The notes under the pieces: model-generated
The model's database searches: none
Told to the model about the DNA's origin: nothing
The model's input: only the letters and a program-made list of their open reading frames with translations
Source: Phycisphaeraceae bacterium
Lineage (GTDB): Bacteria; Planctomycetota; Phycisphaerae; Phycisphaerales; Phycisphaeraceae
Reading direction: 5' to 3'
DNA length: 6,672 bases
Assembly: GCA_003552605.1 (NCBI GenBank)
Contig: PUNN01000230.1
Span: 1-6,672 of the forward strand
Shown here: positions 1 to 6,564 of the stretch, in pieces
Layout: each line of letters starts with the position of its first letter
Numbering within the stretch: the stretch's first letter is position 1
Made by a program: the position numbers and the translations under genes

Positions 1-1503
1 GGCGGGCCTGCCGCATCGGCGGCATCCAGCACCTCTTTCGCGGCGGTGTCGCATGCGCTGATGCAACTGCGCAACGCCGCGCCGGAATGGGCGGCCGTGC
101 CCGTGCGGCGGCGGCTGCGCGCGATCCGGGGGTTGCGACACCTCATCGCCGAGCGTGCGGATGCACTGGCGGAATCGGTCACGCTGCCGCAACGTGGCGA
201 CCCGGCACAGACACTCGGCGCCGAGGTGCTGCCGCTTGCCGAGGCCTGCCGGTTCCTCGAACGCCGCGCACCGCGTGCGCTTCGGCCGCGGCGCGTGCGT
301 GGGGGGCGTCCGGTTTGGCTCTCGGGGACCCGGCTCGAACTACGCCGCGAACCAATGGGCGTGGTGCTGATCCTCGGTCCATCGAATTATCCGCTGTTTC
401 TTCCGGGGGTAGAGGCAATCGCCGCGCTCGCTTCCGGCAATGCGGTGGCTGTCAAGCCCGGGACGGGCGGCGCCGGTCCGATGAACATCCTGCATGACCT
501 GATGCTGGAGGCGGGATTGCCCGAAGGGCTGTTCACCGTGCTCGACGAATCGCCACAGGCCGGTCGTGATGCCATCCGCGCCGGAGTGGATAAGGTACTT
601 CTGACCGGCTCGGCGGCGACGGGTGCGGCGGTGCTTAAGGAGTTGGCCCCGCGGTTGACCCCGGCCACGATGGAACTTTCGGGTTGTGATGCGGCGTTCG
701 TGCTCGCCGATGCCGACCTCGACCTCGCCACGCGGGCCCTGGCGTTCGGGATCACGATCAACGGTGGCTGCACCTGCATTGCCCCGCGGCGGATTTTCGC
801 AATGCGGCAGATCAGTGCAGCGCTGACTGCTCAGCTTCAGGCACAGCTTGAGCAATCATCGCCGGTTCCGATCGACCCGCGGCTGGAGCCGCAAATCCGC
901 GAATTGGTGGGCGCGGCGGTCGAGGCAGGCGCCCGCATCATCTGCGGCACCATGCCTGAAGGGGGTGTGATGCAGCCGCTGCTTTTGAGCGGTGCCGAAC
1001 CGGAAATGACGTTGCTGAAGACGGACCTATTCGCGCCGGTCGCCTCGATCGTGACAGTGGCGGATGAATCCTCAGCACTCGCGGCATCGGCCCATTGTCC
1101 ATATGCCCTCGGTGCAACGGTTTTCGCCAGCCCACCTCGCGCAAAACGGCTGGCGGGACAGATCAACGCCGGTGCTGTGGTCATCAATGACATGATTGCC
1201 CCGATCGCAGACCCGCGGATGCCCTTTGGCGGGCGCGGCCACAGCGGGTTCGGGGTCACACGCGGGACCGAGGGGCTGCTGAGCCTGACACGGATCAAGG
1301 CCATCGCCATCCGCGGCGGCGGTTTCAGGCCGCATTTCCAGCCGGTGACCGCCGACGATGCCGAGCTTTTCCGAACGGCACTGAGCGCCGGCCATGGAAG
1401 GGGGCGTTGGACGCGGCTGAAGGCCATCTTCCGATTACCTGCGGCCCTGCGCCGCTGGCAGAAACGCCGCGTTTCACACACCGAAGAGAAGGAGCACAAG
1501 TGA
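1..1503 (+). CDS. aldH: Aldehyde dehydrogenase, carotenoid-aldehyde type (5' end outside the window)
   Basis: NAD(P)-dependent aldehyde dehydrogenase; its likely job is to oxidise the terminal aldehyde made by the next gene product to a carboxylate (4,4'-diaponeurosporenal to the -oate). Counting from the GTG at 46 (485 residues), family landmarks are GPSNYP at 111-116 with the oxyanion Asn114, Lys137 in the cofactor region, GSAATG at 188-193, the general base Glu210 in ELSG, the nucleophile Cys244 in TCIAP, and MPFGGRGHSG near 392-401. The frame is open to base 1 without a stop, and the residues before the GTG (TSFAAV) continue the typical family N-terminus, so the real start is probably upstream of the window. 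Oddities: D-L-F-A-P at 327-331 replaces the usual E-x-F-G-P, and about 65 residues rich in Arg/Lys, Trp and Phe follow the catalytic domain, perhaps for membrane contact. The stop overlaps the next start (TGATG). Enzyme family is certain; the carotenoid substrate is inferred from context. Confidence 0.88.
   Translation, partial: GGPAASAASSTSFAAVSHALMQLRNAAPEWAAVPVRRRLRAIRGLRHLIAERADALAESVTLPQRGDPAQTLGAEVLPLAEACRFLERRAPRALRPRRVRGGRPVWLSGTRLELRREPMGVVLILGPSNYPLFLPGVEAIAALASGNAVAVKPGTGGAGPMNILHDLMLEAGLPEGLFTVLDESPQAGRDAIRAGVDKVLLTGSAATGAAVLKELAPRLTPATMELSGCDAAFVLADADLDLATRALAFGITINGGCTCIAPRRIFAMRQISAALTAQLQAQLEQSSPVPIDPRLEPQIRELVGAAVEAGARIICGTMPEGGVMQPLLLSGAEPEMTLLKTDLFAPVASIVTVADESSALAASAHCPYALGATVFASPPRAKRLAGQINAGAVVINDMIAPIADPRMPFGGRGHSGFGVTRGTEGLLSLTRIKAIAIRGGGFRPHFQPVTADDAELFRTALSAGHGRGRWTRLKAIFRLPAALRRWQKRRVSHTEEKEHK
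1489..1494 (+). promoter_or_regulatory. Ribosome binding site for crtP
   Basis: AAGGAG lies inside the last codons of the aldehyde dehydrogenase gene, 8 bases before the ATG at 1503. It decides the start of the oxidase: the same frame is open further upstream (from 1407), but those residues overlap the dehydrogenase and do not belong to the FAD fold. A GTG at 1500 directly before the ATG is a less likely alternative. Confidence 0.8.
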
Positions 1504-3077
1504 TGAGCACGCAGAATGAGTTACGGCCGGTGGGTGTGGTCGGTGGCGGCCTCGGCGGCCTTGCCGCGGCGTGTACGCTCGCCGCGCGCGGGCACCGGGT
1601 GGTCCTGTTCGAGGCCAACGATTCGGTCGGTGGCAAGGCGGCGGTGCTCGAGACCGGGGGCTTCCGCTTCGACATGGGCCCGACCATCCTGACAGTGCCG
1701 AAGGTGCTTGCCCGCATCTTTGCCGAGGCCGGTTGCACCCTCGAGGATGAACTCGAACTGGTCAGGCTCGATCCGCAGTGGCGATGTTTCTTCGAGGACC
1801 AGAGCGTGCTCGATCTTCATGAAGGTACCGATCGCATGACCGATGCCCTGCGCTCGTTCAGCCCCGACACGCGTTCGGCCGAGGGGTATCAACGTTTTCT
1901 CAAGATGAGCGAGCGGCTTCACGATGTCTCCGAGCGCTTTTTCTTCTGGCGATCAGTGGAATCACTGCGTGACACCTTCGATGCCGGCAACACGTTCAGG
2001 GCTTCCACCCTCTCGGATGTGCTGAGCCTTCGCATGGGCCGGACCGTGGCGGGCACGATCCGCTCGTATGTGCCCGATGCGCGCGTGGCGCAGATGCTCG
2101 ACCATTTCACGCAGTATGTCGGCTCTTCGCCTTACAACTCACCCGCGGTGCTTTGCGGCATCGCGCACATGCAGACGGAGGGTGGCGTGTGGTACCCGAT
2201 GGGTGGCACGCGAGCCGTGCCCACTGCGCTCGAGCGGCTGGCACGGCGGCTCGGTGTGGAGGTTCGGACGAATACCGTCATCGAGCACATACTGACTGAA
2301 AATGGTCGTGCATGTGGCGTGGTGACCGGTGATGGGCAAACGGTTCGTCTCGGCGCCGTGGTCTCCAACATGGATTCGATACGCACCTTTCGGGAGTTGA
2401 TCGGCGGCACACCGGCCGCGCGTTTCAGCAGACGTCGCCAATATGAGCCGGCCTGCTCAGGCGTGGTGTTTTACCTCGGGCTACGTCGGCGTTATGAGCA
2501 CCTGCTGCATCACAACTTTGTCTTCTCGGCGGATCCGGAAAGTGAGTTCGACTGGATCTACCGGCGTGGTGAGCCTGCGCCGGATCCCACCTGTTACCTC
2601 TGTGCGCCGGCCGCGACGGACCCGGCGGTGGCCCCGCAGTTTGATGGCGAACAGGGTGAAGCGCTCTACATCCTGGTACACACACCCTACCTGCGCGACG
2701 ATCACGATTGGTCGCAGATGCTGCCGGGGTACCGCCGGGTCGTTCTTGACAAGCTGGCGCGTACCGCGGGGATGGATGATCTCGAAGGGCGGATCGTGTG
2801 CGAATCGGTGCTCACGCCGCAGGACATTCACGAACGTTACCGCGTGCTGAACGGTGCCATCTACGGCCTGGCGAGCCACGGGCGGTTCATGGGCGCGTTC
2901 AAGCCGGGCAATCGCAATCGCGACGTTGCGGGGCTCTATCTCGCCGGCGGCTCAGCCCATCCCGGGCCGGGAATGCCCATGGCACTGATGTCGGGTTGGA
3001 TCGCCGCCGATGCGCTCGACCGTGATGTGAATGCCGGGACCAGCGGCAGGGCCGAGGCGGCCACCGCGGCGTTGTAA
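1503..3077 (+). CDS. crtP: 4,4'-diaponeurosporene oxygenase (CrtP-type, phytoene desaturase family)
   Basis: FAD-dependent enzyme of the CrtI/CrtN/CrtP family, 524 residues, which is normal for the family. The N-terminal dinucleotide-binding motif GGGLGG is at 14-19, with the ribose-binding acidic residue Glu37 and VGGK at 42-45. The C-terminal FAD motif runs from GLYLAGGSAHPGPGMPMAL at 477 onward. I favour CrtP (terminal methyl to aldehyde oxidation) over the desaturase CrtN because several segments match the staphylococcal CrtP as I remember it: QWRxFF at 92-97, YVGSSxYxxPAVL at 205-217, HMQxExGxWY at 222-231, the EPAxSG block at 315-320, HHNF at 336-339 and GAIYG at 451-455. Expected substrate is a C30 polyene in the membrane. 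The flanking aldehyde dehydrogenase, acyltransferase and glycosyltransferase genes support this. Start is ATG 1503, with AAGGAG 8 bases upstream and a TGATG overlap with the preceding stop, which suggests translational coupling. The alternatives are CrtN or a dual-function desaturase/oxidase. Confidence 0.85.
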   Translation: MSTQNELRPVGVVGGGLGGLAAACTLAARGHRVVLFEANDSVGGKAAVLETGGFRFDMGPTILTVPKVLARIFAEAGCTLEDELELVRLDPQWRCFFEDQSVLDLHEGTDRMTDALRSFSPDTRSAEGYQRFLKMSERLHDVSERFFFWRSVESLRDTFDAGNTFRASTLSDVLSLRMGRTVAGTIRSYVPDARVAQMLDHFTQYVGSSPYNSPAVLCGIAHMQTEGGVWYPMGGTRAVPTALERLARRLGVEVRTNTVIEHILTENGRACGVVTGDGQTVRLGAVVSNMDSIRTFRELIGGTPAARFSRRRQYEPACSGVVFYLGLRRRYEHLLHHNFVFSADPESEFDWIYRRGEPAPDPTCYLCAPAATDPAVAPQFDGEQGEALYILVHTPYLRDDHDWSQMLPGYRRVVLDKLARTAGMDDLEGRIVCESVLTPQDIHERYRVLNGAIYGLASHGRFMGAFKPGNRNRDVAGLYLAGGSAHPGPGMPMALMSGWIAADALDRDVNAGTSGRAEAATAAL

Positions 3078-3100
3078 GGGCAGGGCGGGTTTTGTGATCG

Positions 3101-3110
3101 AGAGGGCAGG
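3101..3110 (+). promoter_or_regulatory. Ribosome binding site for the acyltransferase gene
   Basis: A purine-rich stretch (AGAGGGCAGG) ends 4 bases before the ATG at 3115; its AGAGG part lies 9 bases before. It sits in the 37-base gap after the crtP stop. It supports ATG 3115 over the in-frame GTG at 3094 and over the longer open frame from 3031 that would overlap crtP. No terminator-like hairpin is visible in this gap. Confidence 0.55.
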
Positions 3111-3114
3111 TGCA

Positions 3115-3975
3115 ATGCAGACGCTCGAGATACAAAACGCGGCGGGTGCGGGCCGGCGGCAGCGCGCTGGCAGCACCACCGAGTCAACCGCGGCGGTGCC
3201 GCCCGTTGCAGCGCGGCGATGGCCGTGGCTGGTGCGTGGCTTCTACCGTTATCTGAACCGTTATTTGCGAAGGCACCTTCACACCATTCGTATCAGCCGT
3301 GCCGGCCCGGCACCTGCGTTGCGGGGCCGACCCACCGTCATCTGCATGAACCACCCCTCATGGTGGGACCCGCTGATCTGTGCATACCTCGCAGGCCGCC
3401 TGTATCCACAGTACGAAGGTTACGGCCCGATTGATGCTGCCGTCATCGGCAAATACCGCTTCTTCGAGCGGATCGGCATCTTCCCCGTCGAGCAGGCAAC
3501 CGCGCGCGGGGCCCGGGCGTTCCTGCGCACCTGTGAGCAACTGCTCAGCGATCCCCAGCGCATGCTCTGGATCACGGCGGAAGGCGGTTTTACGGATCCG
3601 CGGTTGCGGCCCGTGACGTTAAGGCCCGGTGTGGGCCACCTCGCTGCGCGCAACCGCGGCATTCAGTTTCTCCCGCTGGCGGTCGAGCTCGCCTTCTGGC
3701 AGGAGCGGACACCCGAGGTGCTGCTTCGCTTCGGCAGCCCGGTGGTGGTATACGATCCACAGGATCGTGACCGCGCGGCGTGGACGGCCCACCTGGCCGC
3801 GTCGCTTGAAGCGGCGATGGATGCCCTTGCCCGCGAGTCGATGCGGCGCCACGCAGCCGACTTCGAACTGCTGCTGGGCGGCCGGGCCGGCGTTGGTGGT
3901 TTCTACGATTTATGGCGGCGGTGCAAGGCGATTGCCACCGGCCAACCTTTCACGCCCGCCCATGGGAGCAGATGA
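3115..3975 (+). CDS. PlsC-family acyltransferase, likely carotenoid glycosyl ester acyltransferase
   Basis: A 286-residue protein of the 1-acylglycerol-3-phosphate acyltransferase (PlsC/LPLAT) superfamily. The catalytic HX4D motif is N-H-P-S-W-W-D-P with His80 and Asp85. Block II is FFERIGIFPVEQ at 116-127. Block III is TAEGGFTDPR at 154-163, which departs from the common FPEGTRS form but keeps Glu156-Gly157. Block IV is FLPLAVEL at 185-192. There is no clear transmembrane segment; basic and aromatic residues near 34-55 and the C-terminal GGFYDLWRRCKA region (261-272) could mediate membrane binding. Between crtP and a CrtQ-like gene, the natural role is to transfer a fatty acyl group to the sugar of the carotenoid glycosyl ester, the step done by CrtO in Staphylococcus. 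As I recall it, CrtO is a much smaller, unrelated membrane protein, so I give no symbol. A general lysophospholipid acyltransferase is the alternative. Family sure, substrate inferred. Confidence 0.85.
   Translation: MQTLEIQNAAGAGRRQRAGSTTESTAAVPPVAARRWPWLVRGFYRYLNRYLRRHLHTIRISRAGPAPALRGRPTVICMNHPSWWDPLICAYLAGRLYPQYEGYGPIDAAVIGKYRFFERIGIFPVEQATARGARAFLRTCEQLLSDPQRMLWITAEGGFTDPRLRPVTLRPGVGHLAARNRGIQFLPLAVELAFWQERTPEVLLRFGSPVVVYDPQDRDRAAWTAHLAASLEAAMDALARESMRRHAADFELLLGGRAGVGGFYDLWRRCKAIATGQPFTPAHGSR
3964..3968 (+). promoter_or_regulatory. Ribosome binding site for the glycosyltransferase gene
   Basis: GGGAG lies at the very end of the acyltransferase gene. Three consecutive in-frame ATG codons follow at 3972, 3975 and 3978, with spacings of 3, 6 and 9 bases. 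The last two fit best. Choosing 3975 gives the same TGATG stop/start overlap seen at 1501-1505. Confidence 0.65.
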
Positions 3976-5111
3976 TGATGCAGACGCCCTGGTGGCTGTG
4001 GTTGCTCATTGTTCTGGCATCGGTGCCAGTGTTCATGATGGCGCTGAACATGCTCTTCTTCCGCCGCCTCGGGGGCCGCGCGGCCTTGGCAGTGGCCCCG
4101 GCCGTGTCCGTGCTCATCCCGGCAAGGAATGAAGAAAAGTCGATCGGGCTTGCGATCGACTCCGTGCTGGACTCACGGGATGTGGAACTTGAGTTGATCG
4201 TGCTCGATGATGGCTCGACGGATGCCACTGCACAGATCGTCCGCGAGCGCATGAACGGCGATGGCCGGTTGAGGCTGGAAAAGGCGCCGCCGCTGCCTGC
4301 CGGTTGGTGTGGGAAGCAGCACGCGTGTCACATCCTTGCAGGGCTGGCATCCTGCGAGGTGATGGTGTTCCTCGATGCGGATGTGCGGGTTGAACCGGAT
4401 GCACTGTGGCGGCTGAGCCATGCAATGCGGCGTGGCAACACGGCCCTGCTCAGCGGCTTTCCCGCCCAGGAAACGGGCACCCTGCTCGAGAAACTTCTGA
4501 TTCCGCTGATGCACACGGTGCTGCTGGGGTATCTGCCGCTACCGGGTGTGCGGTGGACGCACCACCCGGCCTTCGCCGCTGGATGCGGGCAGATGATGGT
4601 GGTTCGGCGCGAGGCCTACCGCGCGGCGGGGGGGCACAGCGCCATCCGCGCCTCGTTGCACGATGGTATCCTGCTGCCGCGTGCCTTTCGTCGGGCTGGG
4701 TTCCCGACTGACCTGTTCGATGCCACGGATGTGGCCCGCTGCCGGATGTATCGAAGCGCGGCCGAGGTCTGGGCCGGCCTTTCCAAGAACGCCCGCGAGG
4801 GCATGGCCACGCCGGTGGGCATCGGCGTCTGGTCAGTGCTGCTGTTGGGCGGCCACGTGGCAGCGCCAATGGTGGGGCTGGGCCTGTGGATGGCCGGTTC
4901 ACCGCTGAGTTGGGGATGGACGCCACTGCTGATGGCGCCGTGGCTGCTGCGGTTCGGGCAAAGCGCATGGTTCAGGCAGTCACTGGCCTCGGCCGTGCTG
5001 CATCCGGTGGGAATCATGCTGCTGCTGGCCATTCAATGGCATGCTTTCCTGTCTGGTCTGCGCGGGGTCGGCTTCTCCTGGAAGGGACGAGACTACGCGA
5101 CCACCCCATAG
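3975..5111 (+). CDS. crtQ: Membrane-bound family 2 glycosyltransferase, CrtQ-type carotenoid glycosyltransferase
   Basis: A 378-residue GT-A fold glycosyltransferase (GT2). One hydrophobic N-terminal anchor spans about residues 6-29. The catalytic domain follows: SVLIPARNEE at 45-54, VLDDGSTD at 76-83 with the nucleotide-binding Asp78-Asp79, GWCGKQHA at 110-117, the metal-binding D-A-D at 134-136 in VFLDADV, and an acidic His229-Asp230 that fits the catalytic base region. RCRMYRSAAEVWAGLSKN at 255-272 resembles the C-terminal acceptor/membrane-interface motif of CrtQ and HpnB-like enzymes. About three further hydrophobic segments lie at roughly 283-306, 312-328 and 340-360. The length matches staphylococcal CrtQ (about 375 residues from memory). 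Expected reaction: esterification of a C30 carotenoid carboxylate with a sugar from a nucleotide sugar at the cytoplasmic membrane face. The start could equally be ATG 3972 or 3978. The main alternative is a hopanoid-associated HpnB-like glycosyltransferase; the crtP and aldH neighbours favour the carotenoid role. Confidence 0.82.
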   Translation: MMQTPWWLWLLIVLASVPVFMMALNMLFFRRLGGRAALAVAPAVSVLIPARNEEKSIGLAIDSVLDSRDVELELIVLDDGSTDATAQIVRERMNGDGRLRLEKAPPLPAGWCGKQHACHILAGLASCEVMVFLDADVRVEPDALWRLSHAMRRGNTALLSGFPAQETGTLLEKLLIPLMHTVLLGYLPLPGVRWTHHPAFAAGCGQMMVVRREAYRAAGGHSAIRASLHDGILLPRAFRRAGFPTDLFDATDVARCRMYRSAAEVWAGLSKNAREGMATPVGIGVWSVLLLGGHVAAPMVGLGLWMAGSPLSWGWTPLLMAPWLLRFGQSAWFRQSLASAVLHPVGIMLLLAIQWHAFLSGLRGVGFSWKGRDYATTP

Positions 5112-5155
5112 CTCCGCAGGCAGAAAACCGGCGGGGTCGATGTGCCGAGGGATTG

Positions 5156-5164
5156 TGCTATGCT
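5156..5164 (+). promoter_or_regulatory. Putative extended -10 promoter giving a leaderless sulfatase transcript
   Basis: TGC followed by TATGCT (5159-5164) fits the extended -10 pattern TGnTATnnT of housekeeping sigma factors. The last base of the hexamer is 7 bases from the A of the sulfatase ATG, where transcription would be expected to begin. A weak -35 candidate, TCGATG at 5137-5142, is 16 bases upstream. No ribosome binding site at usable spacing is present (GGAG is only 1 base from the ATG), which agrees with a leaderless message. The 59-base gap after the glycosyltransferase shows no convincing terminator. Confidence 0.5.
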
Positions 5165-5170
5165 CGGAGC

Positions 5171-6520
5171 ATGTCCAGCCATACCGCCTCCAATCATGAC
5201 CGCTGTCCGAACATCCTGTGGATTTTCGGTGACCAGCACCGTGCTCAGGCACTCGGCCATGCCGGTGATCCGAATCTCCGCACGCCGAACATCGACCGCC
5301 TTGCCGTTGAAGGTGTTGAGTTGCAAGGCATCGCCGGTTTCCCGCTGTGCTGTCCGTACCGCGGTGCGCTGTTGACCTCGCGCTATCCGCATCACAGCGT
5401 GCCCGGCCATGAACGGCGATTGCCCGAGGATATGCCCACCCTCGCACAGCCTTTGCGCGAGGCGGGCTACCACACGATGTGGCTCGGCAAATGGCACGTT
5501 GATGGATTCGAGGAAAGCACCGGCCGCGCGGCGTTCCACACCGTGCCGCGCCACCGCCGCGGCGGGTTCGACACCTGGATCAGCTACGAGAACAACAACA
5601 GCCAGTACGACTGCCACGTTCATGGCCACGAGGGTGAAACCGAGATCGCCCACCAGCGACTTGCGGGCTACGAGACCGATGCGCTGACCGACATGCTCAT
5701 CGGGCAGCTTCGCAAACGCGCGATGGCTCCTGACACACCCTTCTTCTGCGCGTTGAGCGTGCAGCCGCCGCATGGTCCCTACGTGGCGCCCGAGCAATGG
5801 ATGGGCCGGCACAATCCGGCCACGATCGCGCTTCGCCCCAACGTCCCGCCCGTGCCGCGGCTGGCCGAACGCGCCCGTCGGGAGCTCGCCGGCTACTACG
5901 CCATGATCGAGAACCTCGACTGGAACCTCGGCCGCATCCGGCAGGCGCTTGCCGATCTCGGCCTCGCCGACCGCACACACATCATCTTCTTCTCCGACCA
6001 CGGCGACCTGCATGGCAGCCATGGGCAGTTCGCCAAGACCGCGCCGTGGCAGGAGGCGATCCGCGTGCCCATGATCATCGGTGGTGGTCGACCCTTTTAT
6101 GGGGTTGGCGGTGGTCGCCACGAGTGCCTTGTCAACCACGTTGATCTCGCGCCCACCACACTCGGCCTCTGCGGCATCGAGCCGCCCTCGTGGATGGCCG
6201 GCACCGACCATTCCTGCTACCGCCTGCCCGAGCGCCCCCACCCCGCCGAGCCGGACTCGGCCTACCTCCAGGTTGTCGAGCCCACAAACCACGGCAACAG
6301 CGTGGATCGGCCATGGCGCGGCGTGCTCATGCGCGATGGCTGGAAGTACATCTGCCTCGAAGGCCAGCCCTGGCAACTCTTCAACCTCAACGAAGACCCC
6401 TACGAACTGGCCAACCACGCCCACAATCCCCGCTATCACGCTGAGCGCAAGCGTTTGCAGGATCGCCTGGTCCAGTGGATCAGCGACACCGATGACACCT
6501 TCGCCCTGCCACCATTGTGA
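5171..6520 (+). CDS. Type I (formylglycine) sulfatase, probably cytosolic
   Basis: A 449-residue alkaline-phosphatase-superfamily sulfatase that would hydrolyse a sulfate ester of unknown identity. The opening strand NILWIFGDQH at 14-23 holds metal ligand Asp21, with Gln22 where the classic motif has a second Asp. The activation motif is C60-C-P-Y-R64 followed by GALLTSR; Cys60 would become formylglycine, and Tyr63 replaces the usual Ser. GKWHV at 106-110 supplies Lys107 and His109, FFSDHGD at 273-279 supplies metal ligands Asp276 and His277, and Lys289 precedes the RVPMII strand (298-303). The C-terminal part ends with WQLFNLNEDPYELAN (401-415), typical of the family. The frame is open back to 4886, but that would overlap the glycosyltransferase by 226 bases and add non-homologous residues, so ATG 5171 is chosen. 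No signal peptide follows this start, unlike most exported planctomycete sulfatases. Substrate unknown; a phosphonate monoester hydrolase-like activity cannot be excluded. Confidence 0.9.
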   Translation: MSSHTASNHDRCPNILWIFGDQHRAQALGHAGDPNLRTPNIDRLAVEGVELQGIAGFPLCCPYRGALLTSRYPHHSVPGHERRLPEDMPTLAQPLREAGYHTMWLGKWHVDGFEESTGRAAFHTVPRHRRGGFDTWISYENNNSQYDCHVHGHEGETEIAHQRLAGYETDALTDMLIGQLRKRAMAPDTPFFCALSVQPPHGPYVAPEQWMGRHNPATIALRPNVPPVPRLAERARRELAGYYAMIENLDWNLGRIRQALADLGLADRTHIIFFSDHGDLHGSHGQFAKTAPWQEAIRVPMIIGGGRPFYGVGGGRHECLVNHVDLAPTTLGLCGIEPPSWMAGTDHSCYRLPERPHPAEPDSAYLQVVEPTNHGNSVDRPWRGVLMRDGWKYICLEGQPWQLFNLNEDPYELANHAHNPRYHAERKRLQDRLVQWISDTDDTFALPPL

Positions 6521-6564
6521 GAAGTAGATGGAACCGCCTCACCGTCACCCCGCAACCCCGACGC

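Larger units (their letters stand above)
1..5111 (+). other. Putative operon for C30 carotenoid end-group oxidation, glycosylation and acylation
   Basis: Four same-strand genes are packed with junctions of TGATG overlap, a 37-base gap, and TGATG overlap. Each supplies one step of a staphyloxanthin-type tailoring route: methyl to aldehyde, aldehyde to acid, acid to glycosyl ester, sugar to acyl sugar. The promoter and any backbone genes (crtM or hpnCDE, crtN) must lie left of the window. Co-transcription is inferred from spacing only. Confidence 0.7.

Noticed and set aside
837..1499. A 220-residue minus-strand open frame opposite the aldehyde dehydrogenase
   Set aside because: The composition is that of an antisense shadow in GC-rich DNA (Pro, Ser, Arg, Ala), and the plus strand encodes the conserved enzyme throughout.
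1407..1502. An upstream extension of the CrtP protein by 32 residues
   Set aside because: These bases encode the end of the dehydrogenase; AAGGAG 8 bases before ATG 1503 and the position of the FAD motif support the shorter form.
3629..4132. A 167-residue plus-strand frame across the acyltransferase/glycosyltransferase junction
   Set aside because: It overlaps both genes in another frame, with Arg/Trp/Ser-rich low-information sequence and no ribosome binding site of note.
4886..5170. A 95-residue N-terminal extension of the sulfatase
   Set aside because: It overlaps the glycosyltransferase by 226 bases, has no family similarity, and the sulfatase fold begins right after the ATG at 5171.
5112..5170. 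A rho-independent terminator between the glycosyltransferase and the sulfatase
   Set aside because: CCCC and GGGG blocks are present (near 5103 and 5133) but do not form a compact stable stem, and no T-run follows.
5093..6439. A 448-residue open frame on the minus strand opposite the sulfatase
   Set aside because: It is a shadow of the sulfatase reading frame: runs of Val, Gly, Ala and Arg, no recognisable motif, and the plus strand encodes an unmistakable sulfatase with catalytic residues.
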